Source: Alteromonas marina (lineage in GTDB: Bacteria; Pseudomonadota; Gammaproteobacteria; Enterobacterales; Alteromonadaceae). From it: 64,000 nucleotides of DNA. Made by a program: the position numbers and the translations under genes. Location: contig NZ_JWLW01000017.1 of assembly GCF_000808575.1 (NCBI RefSeq), forward strand, positions 124,001-188,000, written 5' to 3'. Below, in pieces: positions 38,425 through 49,884 of the stretch (position 1 is the first letter of the stretch; each line of letters opens with the position of its first letter). The notes beneath the pieces are model-generated. The model searched no databases. It was not told the DNA's origin and saw only the letters and a program-made list of their open reading frames with translations.

Positions 38425-39174
38425 TTAACTTATAGTCTTTAAAAGACGTTCTAGATCTTCCGGGGTATCAATTCCAACTGGCGGTGGCGCTATCGCCACC
38501 TCACAGTGAATCTTATCGCCATACCATATGGCTCGAAGCTGTTCCAAGGATTCAATTTGCTCCAGAGAGCTAGGCGCATAGGCAACATATTGCTTAATGT
38601 ATTCAGCACGATAGGCATAAATACCTATATGGCGTTTGTACAGCGACGTATTTGCAGATTGTGGGTTTGCCATCATGTGATCGCGTTCAAAAGGAATAGG
38701 AGAACGTGAAAAATAGATAGACTCACCCTTTTCGTTTACCAACACCTTAACGATATTGGGGTTAAACACATCCTCAACACTTTCGATAGGCGTAGATAGC
38801 GTCGCCATCTGGCACTGAGGCGCATTGGCAAGATTATCTGCAACCTGCCTGATGTTTTCGGCGGGAATAAATGGCTCATCCCCCTGTACGTTAACCACAA
38901 TCGTAGAACTCGCAATGCCTTCTTTTTCGACAACTTCGGCAATACGCTCTGTGCCTGACTGATGGTTGACAGACGTCATGCATACTTGAGCAAAACCAAG
39001 CACGACGTTTTGAATACGTTCATCGTCGGTGGCAACGATGACGTTATCGGCTCCAGCTTCTTTAGCACGTTCAACCACATGTTGAATCATCGGCTTTCCG
39101 TCAATAAGCGCTAAGGGTTTGCCAGGAAACCGACTTGAGCCGTATCGAGCAGGGATTACAACTGTAAATGACAT
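38425..39174 (-). CDS. kdsB: CMP-KDO synthetase (3-deoxy-manno-octulosonate cytidylyltransferase)
   Basis: Activates KDO with CTP for lipopolysaccharide inner-core synthesis. 249 residues with the signature start [27 protein letters not shown] and HIGIYAYR. It is the last gene of a minus-strand block with the Trm112-like gene, lpxK and msbA. The same order is found in E. coli (msbA-lpxK-ycaR-kdsB). Confidence 0.97.
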   Translation of the reverse strand: MSFTVVIPARYGSSRFPGKPLALIDGKPMIQHVVERAKEAGADNVIVATDDERIQNVVLGFAQVCMTSVNHQSGTERIAEVVEKEGIASSTIVVNVQGDEPFIPAENIRQVADNLANAPQCQMATLSTPIESVEDVFNPNIVKVLVNEKGESIYFSRSPIPFERDHMMANPQSANTSLYKRHIGIYAYRAEYIKQYVAYAPSSLEQIESLEQLRAIWYGDKIHCEVAIAPPPVGIDTPEDLERLLKTIS

Positions 39175-39216
39175 AACTTTGTTTCGCCCTTATTTACCAC
39201 TTAGTTTAACGGATTA

Positions 39217-39411
39217 TTACCGTGTTGCGTCTACATCGTCTAACGACAATGCTGTTGCTTTACTTTCGATAAGTACGGGGATGCCATCTTTAATATCGAA
39301 AGCCAATCTATCAAATCGACACACTAACTGGGTGCTATCATCACTCAGAACTAATTTTCCCTTACACACTGGGCAAGCCAAAACTTCTAAAAGCTTTTTA
39401 TCAAAGGCCAT
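39217..39411 (-). CDS. ycaR: Trm112-like zinc-ribbon protein YcaR
   Basis: 64-residue protein with CPVC near residue 13 and LVCRFDRLAFDIKDGIPVL in the middle, the hallmark of YcaR/Trm112-type proteins, which stabilise partner enzymes such as methyltransferases. Its ribosome binding site (AGGAA) lies within the stop region of lpxK, five bases upstream. Conserved between lpxK and kdsB; exact role in LPS assembly is not known. Confidence 0.93.
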   Translation of the reverse strand: MAFDKKLLEVLACPVCKGKLVLSDDSTQLVCRFDRLAFDIKDGIPVLIESKATALSLDDVDATR

Positions 39412-39416
39412 TGTTA

Positions 39417-40448
39417 TTATTCCTGTCCGTCTTGGTTGATCTTCAAACCTGCTTTGGCAAGTTTCACATTCACTAAATTAAAAAAGTCTGGCGCTAAATG
39501 CGCGGTAACAGGTAAAAACCAGCAGTCGTTATGAGCAAAAGGTGCAGCTTTAACGGCGTCTTTTTCTGTCATTAACACTCTGCCATTCGGTATGTCTGAC
39601 CGTGTGATCGCATGATGATCCGCCAGCGGTGTAGCCGAAGAAAGCTGGATACCCATTTCTTTAAGCTGAGAGAAAAAACGCTGAGGTGAACCTATTCCAG
39701 CAATTGCGCTGCACGGCACTTTTTGTATCTCTTCAAGGGGACTGGTTCTTACTCTGTTTGAAACAGAGGTGAAGTCCCCTGGTACTAAGGTCATTAAATA
39801 TTGAGGCGCTACAGCATGGCTAAATGTCGGCATTGAACGGCTATTATGTACTAGCGCATCAACGGTACCAAGGCGCCATTGTCCTTCGCGAAGGGGCCCC
39901 ATTGGCAGCAAATAACCACTGCCTACTTTTCTATCGTCCATCACTACAATTTCAACGTCGCGATGAAGCGCGTAATGTTGAAGGCCGTCATCACAAATAA
40001 TTAAATCGCAGTGTAATTCGTCACTTAAATATGCGGCTCCGCGCGCGCGGACTGGATCGATAACAACGTCGCACTGGCTTCTAATGGCCAGTAAACGAGG
40101 TTCGTCACCCACTTCAGACGCATCATCTTCGCCTTTCACTAATCGCGGGTATTCTGGTGATTTAGCGCCATAGCCACGACTTAAAATACCGACCTTAATG
40201 CCCTGCTTCTGGTAATAATCGGCTAAAGCTAATACGACTGGCGTTTTTCCGTTGCCGCCCACTGATATGTTGCCAACGACAATCACGGGAGCGTTAACCT
40301 TAAAGGCCTTTTTGAGTCCAATTTTAAAAAGTAACCGGCGAATTGCCGAAATAAAGTAGAACAGCAGCGCAAATGGTGAGAGCAGCCACACTAAAGGATG
40401 GCCGAAATACCATTTATCGTGATTGGTTTTACTTTGAGATTGACTCAC
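39417..40448 (-). CDS. lpxK: Tetraacyldisaccharide 4'-kinase
   Basis: Inner-membrane kinase that phosphorylates the 4' position of the lipid A disaccharide. 343 residues: an N-terminal hydrophobic anchor (WLLSPFALLFYFISAI), a P-loop NISVGGNGKTPVV near residue 60, and DDGLQHYAL further on. Its ATG overlaps the msbA stop codon by four bases (ATGA), so translation is coupled. Confidence 0.97.
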   Translation of the reverse strand: MSQSQSKTNHDKWYFGHPLVWLLSPFALLFYFISAIRRLLFKIGLKKAFKVNAPVIVVGNISVGGNGKTPVVLALADYYQKQGIKVGILSRGYGAKSPEYPRLVKGEDDASEVGDEPRLLAIRSQCDVVIDPVRARGAAYLSDELHCDLIICDDGLQHYALHRDVEIVVMDDRKVGSGYLLPMGPLREGQWRLGTVDALVHNSRSMPTFSHAVAPQYLMTLVPGDFTSVSNRVRTSPLEEIQKVPCSAIAGIGSPQRFFSQLKEMGIQLSSATPLADHHAITRSDIPNGRVLMTEKDAVKAAPFAHNDCWFLPVTAHLAPDFFNLVNVKLAKAGLKINQDGQE

Positions 40449-42193
40449 TTAGTCTCACCAAATTGCAACGCGTGCAGTTGCGCGTAGTGACCACCTTTTT
40501 CAAGCAATTCGTTGTGTTTACCTTTTTCAATAATGCGCCCCTGCTCCACAACCATAATGCAATCTGCGTTTTCTATGGTAGACAAGCGGTGCGCCACAAC
40601 AATGCTGGTGCATCGTTTTTGCAGCGTTTCTAATGCGTCTTGGATCAAACGTTCAGACTCTGTATCAAGGGCAGATGTCGCTTCGTCAAGAATTAGTATG
40701 GGCGCTTCGGCAAGTATTGCCCGCGCAATAGCAATACGCTGACGCTGTCCACCCGAAAGCATTAAGCCGTTTTCACCAATAACCGTATCTAACCCTTCAG
40801 GTAAGTTCGATAAGAACTCATCAACATGCGCCATCTTTGCCGCATTTTCGATGTCTTTACGTGATACGTTTTGGCGCGCACCATAAGCAATATTGTTAGC
40901 TATGGTATCGTTAAACAGCGTAACGTTTTGCGATACCACGGCGAACTGCGCCCGCAGATCTTTAAGATCAATATCGTTGAGCGCCGTGTCATCCAAGCGA
41001 ATTTCACCTTCTTGCGGTACATAAAAGCGTGTAAGCAGCGACGAGATGGTCGATTTACCACTTCCCGAGCGCCCTACCAAAGCAATCGACTGCCCAGGGT
41101 TTGCGATAAAGCTCACATTAGATAACGCGGGCGTCTGTTTTCCTGGATAAGAGAACGTAACGTCGTCAAATTCAATTTTTCCTGTTGCGCGCTCTACTTT
41201 GTTTTTTCCTTTATCTTCTTCATCTGCTTCATCAAGAATTTCAAAAATACTGGCGCAGGCTGCCATACCTTTTTGAAATTGGTTATTAATGGTAGTGAGC
41301 TGTTTAAGAGGTTTAAGCAGCATCACCATACAAAAGACCACATTAATAAATACGCCTGCTGTAAGCTTTTCAAGCATACCGGGCGTGCTGGCAATAAACA
41401 GAACGACAGCAAGGGCAATTGACGCTATTACTTGTATTGAAGACACACTCAAAATAGAGGTGACATTCAGCTTCATTGACTGTTGACGGTTGTGATTGTT
41501 TTTCTGCTCGAAACGCTTTTGCTCTATTTCTTGACCGCCAAACATGATCACAACTTTGTGACCTTTCACCGCTTGCTCTACCGACGATGTTAGGTTGCCC
41601 ATTGATTGTTGAATGTTTTTACTTACAACGCGAAAACGCTTACTGACGATAGAAACAATCACCGCCACAATCGGGCCAATTAAAAGAAATATGAGCGAAA
41701 GCTGCCATGAGTAATAGAACATGACACACAGCAAACCGATGACCAGTGCGCCTTCCCTCACCAATGTAAGCAGCGCCTTACCAGATGCATTAGCCACTTG
41801 CTCTGTGTCGTAGGTGACTTTACTGATAAGCCCGCCAACCGCATGATTATCGTGAAATGCCACAGGAAGATGAATGTATTTTTCAAACAACTGCTGGCGC
41901 ATGCGCATTACCACCTGTGCACCAATCCAGCTTAGCGTGTAACTACCTAAAAAGTTGAAAACACCCCGTAACAAGAAGAGCGGTACAATCGCATAAGCGG
42001 CTAAACGAAGATAGTCGCGGTCATTGTTCCCCAACGATTCATCAATCATTGGCTGAAGCTGCGAGAATACAAAAGTATCTACCGCGGAATAACCAATCAT
42101 ACCGATGATGGCAAAAACGAAAGGCACTTTATACGCTTTAAGATACTGTAAAAAGCGCTTAATTTGATAATCCGAGTTGTCGGCTTGTTGCAT
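40445..42193 (-). CDS. msbA: Lipid A flippase, ABC transporter MsbA
   Basis: Half-transporter of 582 residues that flips lipid A-core across the inner membrane as a homodimer. Residues 1-320 hold six transmembrane helices; the ATPase domain has Walker A GRSGSGKST (about residue 376), LSGGQRQR (about 480) and Walker B ILILDEATSAL. It is followed by lpxK with an ATGA overlap and preceded by comEC, the same neighbourhood as in E. coli. Confidence 0.97.
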   Translation of the reverse strand: MQQADNSDYQIKRFLQYLKAYKVPFVFAIIGMIGYSAVDTFVFSQLQPMIDESLGNNDRDYLRLAAYAIVPLFLLRGVFNFLGSYTLSWIGAQVVMRMRQQLFEKYIHLPVAFHDNHAVGGLISKVTYDTEQVANASGKALLTLVREGALVIGLLCVMFYYSWQLSLIFLLIGPIVAVIVSIVSKRFRVVSKNIQQSMGNLTSSVEQAVKGHKVVIMFGGQEIEQKRFEQKNNHNRQQSMKLNVTSILSVSSIQVIASIALAVVLFIASTPGMLEKLTAGVFINVVFCMVMLLKPLKQLTTINNQFQKGMAACASIFEILDEADEEDKGKNKVERATGKIEFDDVTFSYPGKQTPALSNVSFIANPGQSIALVGRSGSGKSTISSLLTRFYVPQEGEIRLDDTALNDIDLKDLRAQFAVVSQNVTLFNDTIANNIAYGARQNVSRKDIENAAKMAHVDEFLSNLPEGLDTVIGENGLMLSGGQRQRIAIARAILAEAPILILDEATSALDTESERLIQDALETLQKRCTSIVVAHRLSTIENADCIMVVEQGRIIEKGKHNELLEKGGHYAQLHALQFGETK

Positions 42194-42401
42194 GTAGTTT
42201 TTTTAACCTGTTTGAAACGTTAACAAAAACGCGTTGAAAGTATTGTACTCGTTCTCGCTCTAATTCACTAATATAGCGGCAAAATTGGTTAGTCTGCCAA
42301 CTAACTGAGTAATGTGTGGCCACTTCTTATCTATTTAAAGGTATTCGTGCACATCTTCGTTTCGTTACAAGGTAATATTTTTGGAATTTTGACGATATTA
42401 C

Positions 42402-45086
42402 TTAGTCTTTGAGGTGTCGCGGTGCTATGCCTGGTAAATACCAGCGTTTATTCAAAGTCCCACGTTGGGAATCTATATGGAAAGTGTCCTTATCGAAGGT
42501 TGCGCTTATATATCCGTGATAGCTTGTTAAATATTGCGTTACGCCCAAACGCTCGTAACGTTTAGCCACAACATAAGCAGGAAACTGCCATCTATTCTCA
42601 TAACCTTGCGTAAAGATCACAGCTTTTGGTGCAACGTGTTCTATAAAAATATTGGTAGACGACGTTTTGCTTCCGTGATGCGGCGCAATAAGAATGTCGG
42701 CACTTAGATTTGTAGAGCTCGGTAAAGGATCCATTGAAGCGTTCTCTGAAAAACCATCCTTGATTTCATGGGTTATCAACGCGTACTCGCTTGTTTTCTC
42801 AATGTCACCAGGAATTAACACGCTACTAGAGTCGCTTGTTATTTTAACCACACACGACATGGCATTGTTGTCTTCTTTGTTGCCATTTGGCGGCCATAGA
42901 AAATTGATTGTTAAGTTCTGCCAGCGTATACGCTTTCCTCGCTCACAACCTAATGTTGGCGTGTAGAAAGTGGCTTTTCTAGCTAAGGCGTGTTGTTTTA
43001 TGGCTAATGCGCCACCTGCATGATCGTTGTCACTATGCGTATGAACTACAACATCTATATTTGAAATATGCTTGCTTTCTAAAAAAGGTAACAGGTGTTT
43101 TAATGCAGTGTGAGCATTGCCATTAAATTGAGCGCCAGAATCAATAATCATAGCCCGACCTCCCGCAGTCACTGCTATAGCACTGGCCTGGCCCGCATCA
43201 AACACATGTAGCGCCCATGTCGATTCATTGGTAGGTAACCACTTTTGAAAAATGCTTAGCGATGGAAGTAAGAGAATCGCTACGCTGATAACTTTGTACC
43301 GCCATGTTGGCAAAAGAAAAATAAAAAAAGCGACAATTAGACAAAGTGCCGCACCACTACTTACGTAAAAATTGATAGCGCTCCCAGAAAACTGACTAAG
43401 AACGTTCAAAAGCGATAACAAATACCCTAAACACACATCACTGTAATGCATAAGCATGCCCGTAACTTGTTGTGCGAAAGGCAACTCAGCAAAATGAAGG
43501 ACTAACAACGAAATTAAACAAATAGGTAAAAGTAACGATATGACAGGCAAGGCGATTAAGTTGGTAACAACTGCAACAAAACTGGCGCTACCAAACCATA
43601 TTAGGGTTAGGGGCATCATTATTACGGTAAGTGCTACTTGTAGTTTAAACAAAGACACATACCATGGTGCTCGCTGTAGCCCCCAAACAACAACTAAAAA
43701 CCAAATGCACAGTACAGCCCCTATGCTCAAGTAAAAGCTAGCGCTTAATATAGAGAGAGGAAACAGCAACAAGCTCAAAGTAAGCATTGTGAGCGCAACA
43801 TTTACTGGCCGCCATGCATGTCGAGAAAGAGACAGCACGCTCCCCATAGTTACCAGTATCAGCGCACGCACAACCGGCAATGCGCTTCCACTAAGCAACG
43901 CGTAACAAAAACAAGCAGCGACAAGCACACAAAGCACAGAGGCTCTAATTGGCGCGCTGGTTTGAAACATCTTACTTGTTTGCTGCTCTCTGTTCTTTCG
44001 ACCTGTTGCCGGATAGTTGATGGAGGCTGAACGTACTAACCAATATTTCGCTCTGCCTAATAGGCCTGTAACATGCGTGAGTAAAAATATAACGGGGTTA
44101 AAAAACAATAAGCAGACCCCAGCGATAAGTGATAGATGCATGCCTGATATACTAAACATGTGCCCAGTGCCGGTGCGTTGTAACAGCGTCCAATCACCCA
44201 ACGTAAAGCCCGTTTTATCCCCTAGCAGCAATGCGCGCCACCATTTTTCATGAACAAGGTCTAGCTTCTGCAATGTTGTAGCAAGTTCATAACGCACTGA
44301 GTGATTATGCTTTGTTTTATCGTGCTCTATCGACTTGATATAGCCAGTTGCATGAATAAATTGGCTAACCAACTGCTGTTGTCGGCTAGCTCCAACAGGA
44401 TTAGCCGTACCGTATGCAGGTTTAAGTTTTACAATTGCGGTGAAGGTATCGCCGTTGTGCAAACAATTTAATTTCACCTGAGACGGAGAAGCTGATTGAG
44501 GCCGCACGCCTATAGTCCCCTGTTGAGCATATGCGATTTTCTTATTGTCTAAGCTTTCGCTTTTTCGATCATTTGGGAATTCATAACGTTGGTGAGTAAG
44601 ACGAGCTTTGAAATTAAACGTGCTAGTTAAAACACGCTTAGGCAAGGGGGAAAGTATACCGTCGTCTAGAAATGTCGCTGTGCTTTCACGGTCGACAGAC
44701 TCAATAGCGACAACATACTGATAAGTCGCTTCCGGTACCCTAGCTGTGCCGAAGACACATCCCCCCGACAAAACTCTACCTGAAATTGTGACATCTTGTT
44801 GAATTTTCCCTTGGGGCAGTTGCCAAGCGTAGTAAAAATGCCCTACACTCGCCACCCAAAGTACTCCAGACAGCAGTCCGCTCACTGCCCAACATAGCAG
44901 CTCCTCTGGAAATACATGATGTTCAGCGGGTTTTGTCGTCGAAATGAATATAATGATAGTCACAGATGTAATTAAAATGGCAATCATCAATGCCATGCTG
45001 TGAGTACTTGGAAGTTTTTGCCAGAAAACTGCACTTATTGCGCTGGCGCAAAAACAGCTTAAGCAAATTGTGATACGATTGACCAT
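42402..45086 (-). CDS. comEC: ComEC/Rec2 DNA-uptake channel
   Basis: Inner-membrane channel for single-stranded DNA during natural transformation. From the ATG at 45086 it is 894 residues: N-terminal helices, a DUF4131-like soluble part, the multi-helix Competence domain, and a C-terminal metallo-beta-lactamase domain with HTHSDNDHAGG near residue 685. An open frame runs back to 45260, but that extension would overlap the divergent DUF2062 gene, so I rejected it. Intact motifs suggest the strain could be transformable if the pilus genes exist elsewhere. It lies 208 bases upstream of msbA. Confidence 0.93.
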   Translation of the reverse strand: MVNRITICLSCFCASAISAVFWQKLPSTHSMALMIAILITSVTIIIFISTTKPAEHHVFPEELLCWAVSGLLSGVLWVASVGHFYYAWQLPQGKIQQDVTISGRVLSGGCVFGTARVPEATYQYVVAIESVDRESTATFLDDGILSPLPKRVLTSTFNFKARLTHQRYEFPNDRKSESLDNKKIAYAQQGTIGVRPQSASPSQVKLNCLHNGDTFTAIVKLKPAYGTANPVGASRQQQLVSQFIHATGYIKSIEHDKTKHNHSVRYELATTLQKLDLVHEKWWRALLLGDKTGFTLGDWTLLQRTGTGHMFSISGMHLSLIAGVCLLFFNPVIFLLTHVTGLLGRAKYWLVRSASINYPATGRKNREQQTSKMFQTSAPIRASVLCVLVAACFCYALLSGSALPVVRALILVTMGSVLSLSRHAWRPVNVALTMLTLSLLLFPLSILSASFYLSIGAVLCIWFLVVVWGLQRAPWYVSLFKLQVALTVIMMPLTLIWFGSASFVAVVTNLIALPVISLLLPICLISLLVLHFAELPFAQQVTGMLMHYSDVCLGYLLSLLNVLSQFSGSAINFYVSSGAALCLIVAFFIFLLPTWRYKVISVAILLLPSLSIFQKWLPTNESTWALHVFDAGQASAIAVTAGGRAMIIDSGAQFNGNAHTALKHLLPFLESKHISNIDVVVHTHSDNDHAGGALAIKQHALARKATFYTPTLGCERGKRIRWQNLTINFLWPPNGNKEDNNAMSCVVKITSDSSSVLIPGDIEKTSEYALITHEIKDGFSENASMDPLPSSTNLSADILIAPHHGSKTSSTNIFIEHVAPKAVIFTQGYENRWQFPAYVVAKRYERLGVTQYLTSYHGYISATFDKDTFHIDSQRGTLNKRWYLPGIAPRHLKD

Positions 45087-45197
45087 GTTTTCACGTAGCA
45101 ATTGACAGTGAGTGAATGTGGGTGGTGCAAATTCATGTTGCGCAATTCCGTTTACTGTTATTTTTTCTGTCTTTTTTGATTTTATTTTCGAGATGCA

Positions 45198-45734
45198 TTG
45201 ATATTTATGCCTAAGAAATTTATCCGACGTTTTTTGCCAGATCACCAAAGCATTAAGCAAAACAAAGCTTTAAAAATTTTTGGTAGCGTATTGCACGAGC
45301 CTAATCTTTGGCACTTAAACCGTCGTTCTGCATCTGGTGCATTTGGCATAGGTTTATTTTTCGCGTTTTGGCCGGTACCGTTTCAAATGTGGCTTTCTGC
45401 CGGTTTAGCTATTCCATTTCGCGCAAACCTGCCCTTATCTGTTGCAACTGTTTGGGTGACTAACCCATTTACTATCCCGCCTATATTCTATGGGGCTTAC
45501 AAGGTTGGTACTACTGTACTTGGGACCAAGCCTGAGCATTTTGAATTTCAGTTTAGTTGGCAGTGGGTTGTAGAAAGCATTAATACCATCGGCCCTGCAT
45601 TTCTAGTCGGGTGTGGAATTTGCTCGGTTGTGTTTGGACTAGCGGGTTATTTCTCTTTAAACTGGGTTTGGCGCTTTCAAGTGAAAAAAGCCTGGGAAAG
45701 ACGCAGACAAATGCGGAATCAAGAAGCCCACTAG
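45198..45734 (+). CDS. DUF2062 domain-containing membrane protein
   Basis: 178 residues with about three transmembrane helices. The middle section ASGAFGIGLFFAFWPVPFQMWLS and the following ANLPLSVATVWVTNPFT are the DUF2062 core, a family of unknown function. It is divergent from comEC with about 110 bases between the start codons and converges on ligA through a bidirectional terminator. Confidence 0.88.
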   Translation: MIFMPKKFIRRFLPDHQSIKQNKALKIFGSVLHEPNLWHLNRRSASGAFGIGLFFAFWPVPFQMWLSAGLAIPFRANLPLSVATVWVTNPFTIPPIFYGAYKVGTTVLGTKPEHFEFQFSWQWVVESINTIGPAFLVGCGICSVVFGLAGYFSLNWVWRFQVKKAWERRRQMRNQEAH

Positions 45735-45837
45735 CGTGAGAGCCCTACACTTGAGGGTTTGTAGAAATATTTACCTTTTCTCAAGCCCCTTACAACGTTC
45801 AGTACAAAGTACGCCGTAAAAGACAGAGCAAGAATTA

Positions 45838-45872
45838 CAAAAAACGCCACTTCATAGAAGTGGCGTTTTTTA
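45838..45872. terminator. Bidirectional terminator between DUF2062 gene and ligA
   Basis: Stem AAAACGCCACTTC / GAAGTGGCGTTTT with a tight ATA loop; T-runs are usable on both strands. It serves the converging DUF2062 gene and ligA. Confidence 0.88.
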
Positions 45873-45958
45873 TTGGTAACAATCAATATGAGTTCGGCGT
45901 TAATCTATTCAAGAAAACCACTACGCCGAGCGCTCTTATTGAATTTAAGCCAAACAGG

Positions 45959-48022
<2,064 letters not shown>

Positions 48023-48195
48023 TTAAAAGTATTACAATTCGTTGCCAAGGCCTATTCGCCCAAGCCGCTGTATGTTCCAAATGGGCTGCAAAAATCTGAT
48101 CTATTTCAGTCAGGTTGTGAAACGTACAGCCACGCTACAATGCTATGGCTTGCTAGCCCTTGTTATACATCAAAGATCAATAGACCCTAATCAAC

Positions 48196-48232
48196 AGAAA
48201 AGGACCTGGGTATGAGCCAAGTCCTTTTTTGT
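48196..48232 (-). terminator. Terminator after zipA
   Basis: Stem AAAAGGAC / GTCCTTTT with an inner TGG/CCA pairing; T-rich on the minus strand (TTTTCTG) and also on the plus strand (TTTTTTG). It would separate zipA from ligA. Confidence 0.7.
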
Positions 48233-48286
48233 TGTTGCACCTACATGAATAATCCACAAGATTGAGGCGCAAGTGAAAAATTAACG

Positions 48287-49864
48287 CTAGCTGCGCGCAA
48301 TCATGCGCTTGCGCTCGAACTCACGAATTTTCTCGACGTATTGCTGTAAGCCCTGCTTCGTTAATACGCTTCGGCGCCCATCAAGTACTTGTGCGCCGAA
48401 CTCATCTGCCAATTTGCGGGCTGCATTGTGCATCATGTTAAACACTTGATGAGGGTCACCCTCAATAGGCAATATCATAAACAGTGAAATACCCTGGGTT
48501 TCAAAGTTCTCTAGGTTATCAATATCGAAAACCCCAGGCTTAAACATGTTAGCAAGGCTAAACAACACTGGCCCTTTGCCATTTGAGTTTACGTGGCGGT
48601 GGAAGATGTCTTGATCGCCAAATTTAAACCCTAATGTTAATAACATAGGTAATAGTGCAGCGCCTGAAATGGGCTCGCCTTCTGGCGTTCTTACATTTAA
48701 TACTAAAACCTCAGGTTCAATCGACGACTTAGCGGTCTTTGGTGTACTTCCAGCACCATCATTACCTGACTCATTAGCACTAAAGCTTTCATCGCCAAAA
48801 TCAGCGCTAGCTGCTTCACTGGTGTCAAAATCAATACGCATTTGATCGTCACCAAAATTCGGCTCTTCACGTCTTCTCACTGGCGTTTTGCTTCGTTTGT
48901 TACGTGCAAAACGGCGCGGCTGTTCATTTTCTTCATGAACATCGCTGGATGAAACAGACTCTTCGGGTGCATCTAAACTAAAATCAGCAACTTCTCTTTC
49001 GTTTTTAGCCGGCGGCTGCACTGTTTCAGGCTCTTCCTCCAGCGTTGGGTCGATATAAAACTTCTGTGCAGGACGAACTGACTCTGCACGCCCTCTTTCT
49101 TGATGACCGCCCGCCTGACTCTGAATTGGGTCATGCGATTGCGCGTTATCCGCTCTCTCTTGATCACTTGGAGAATTTGGTTGTTCGCTTTCTTCACGCT
49201 GAGCATGCGACGCTAAAGACGCTTCCTCTTGCTCTTCGCCTTCACGAAGTAAGAAGCCTGGAGGCTCAGGGAACGCGGCAAGGTTTTCGTCACCTCTGTT
49301 GGCACCTTTTGTTGATGCGCCATCGGGACGAGTTTGCCCTTTCATGTGTGGCTTCGGATTCGTAACCACAGAGCCATAGAGCTTTGGTGCTTTCTCAGCT
49401 TCTTCTTTCCCGTCAGACGGCATAGCGGAATTACCAACGCTGCTTGAGCGTTTACCCGCATGCTCACCGTGTGCGCCCTCTTTTCCATCACCGTGCTCTT
49501 TTGACGTGGCATGTTGAGACAAGCTATCGTCGTCATCAGCTTCTTCGCTGCTGTAAGCATGTTTTTCATTGATATCGTGATGCGCAGGGCTTTTTGCCGT
49601 ATTCGTCGATACGTTGCTTGCAGCCTCACGCTCTTGGTTTTGTGATTTGCTAACCACGCGCACCGCACCAATGCCCAGCTCGTCAAACCCTTCTTGCTCG
49701 TCGGACTCGAAATCGTTGTCATCATCTTGCCACTGACGGGGCTCTAAGCGCTCTTTTTCTGAAGGCTTACTGTTTTTACGAATTTTCCAAATACCATGGG
49801 CAAGCACTGCGATGATAAAAACCGTGCCTCCAAGGAGTAAAAATAGACGTAATTGATCTTCCAT
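48287..49864 (-). CDS. zipA: Cell division protein ZipA with a long linker
   Basis: Anchors FtsZ to the inner membrane. 525 residues: a membrane helix at residues 5-23 with the N-terminus out, a very acidic and polar disordered linker from about 25 to 380 rich in Glu, Asp, Ser and Asn, and the C-terminal FtsZ-binding domain from about residue 385 (VLNVRTPEGEPISGAALLPMLL). E. coli ZipA has 328 residues; nearly all the difference is linker. It is 20 bases downstream of smc, so the two are co-transcribed. Confidence 0.93.
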   Translation of the reverse strand: MEDQLRLFLLLGGTVFIIAVLAHGIWKIRKNSKPSEKERLEPRQWQDDDNDFESDEQEGFDELGIGAVRVVSKSQNQEREAASNVSTNTAKSPAHHDINEKHAYSSEEADDDDSLSQHATSKEHGDGKEGAHGEHAGKRSSSVGNSAMPSDGKEEAEKAPKLYGSVVTNPKPHMKGQTRPDGASTKGANRGDENLAAFPEPPGFLLREGEEQEEASLASHAQREESEQPNSPSDQERADNAQSHDPIQSQAGGHQERGRAESVRPAQKFYIDPTLEEEPETVQPPAKNEREVADFSLDAPEESVSSSDVHEENEQPRRFARNKRSKTPVRRREEPNFGDDQMRIDFDTSEAASADFGDESFSANESGNDGAGSTPKTAKSSIEPEVLVLNVRTPEGEPISGAALLPMLLTLGFKFGDQDIFHRHVNSNGKGPVLFSLANMFKPGVFDIDNLENFETQGISLFMILPIEGDPHQVFNMMHNAARKLADEFGAQVLDGRRSVLTKQGLQQYVEKIREFERKRMIARS

Positions 49865-49884
49865 TTAATTTCTTTCGCCCTTTG

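Noticed and set aside
45087..45260. Possible N-terminal extension of comEC
   Set aside because: It would overlap the start of the divergent DUF2062 gene and adds a non-hydrophobic leader; the ATG at 45086 gives a normal ComEC N-terminus.
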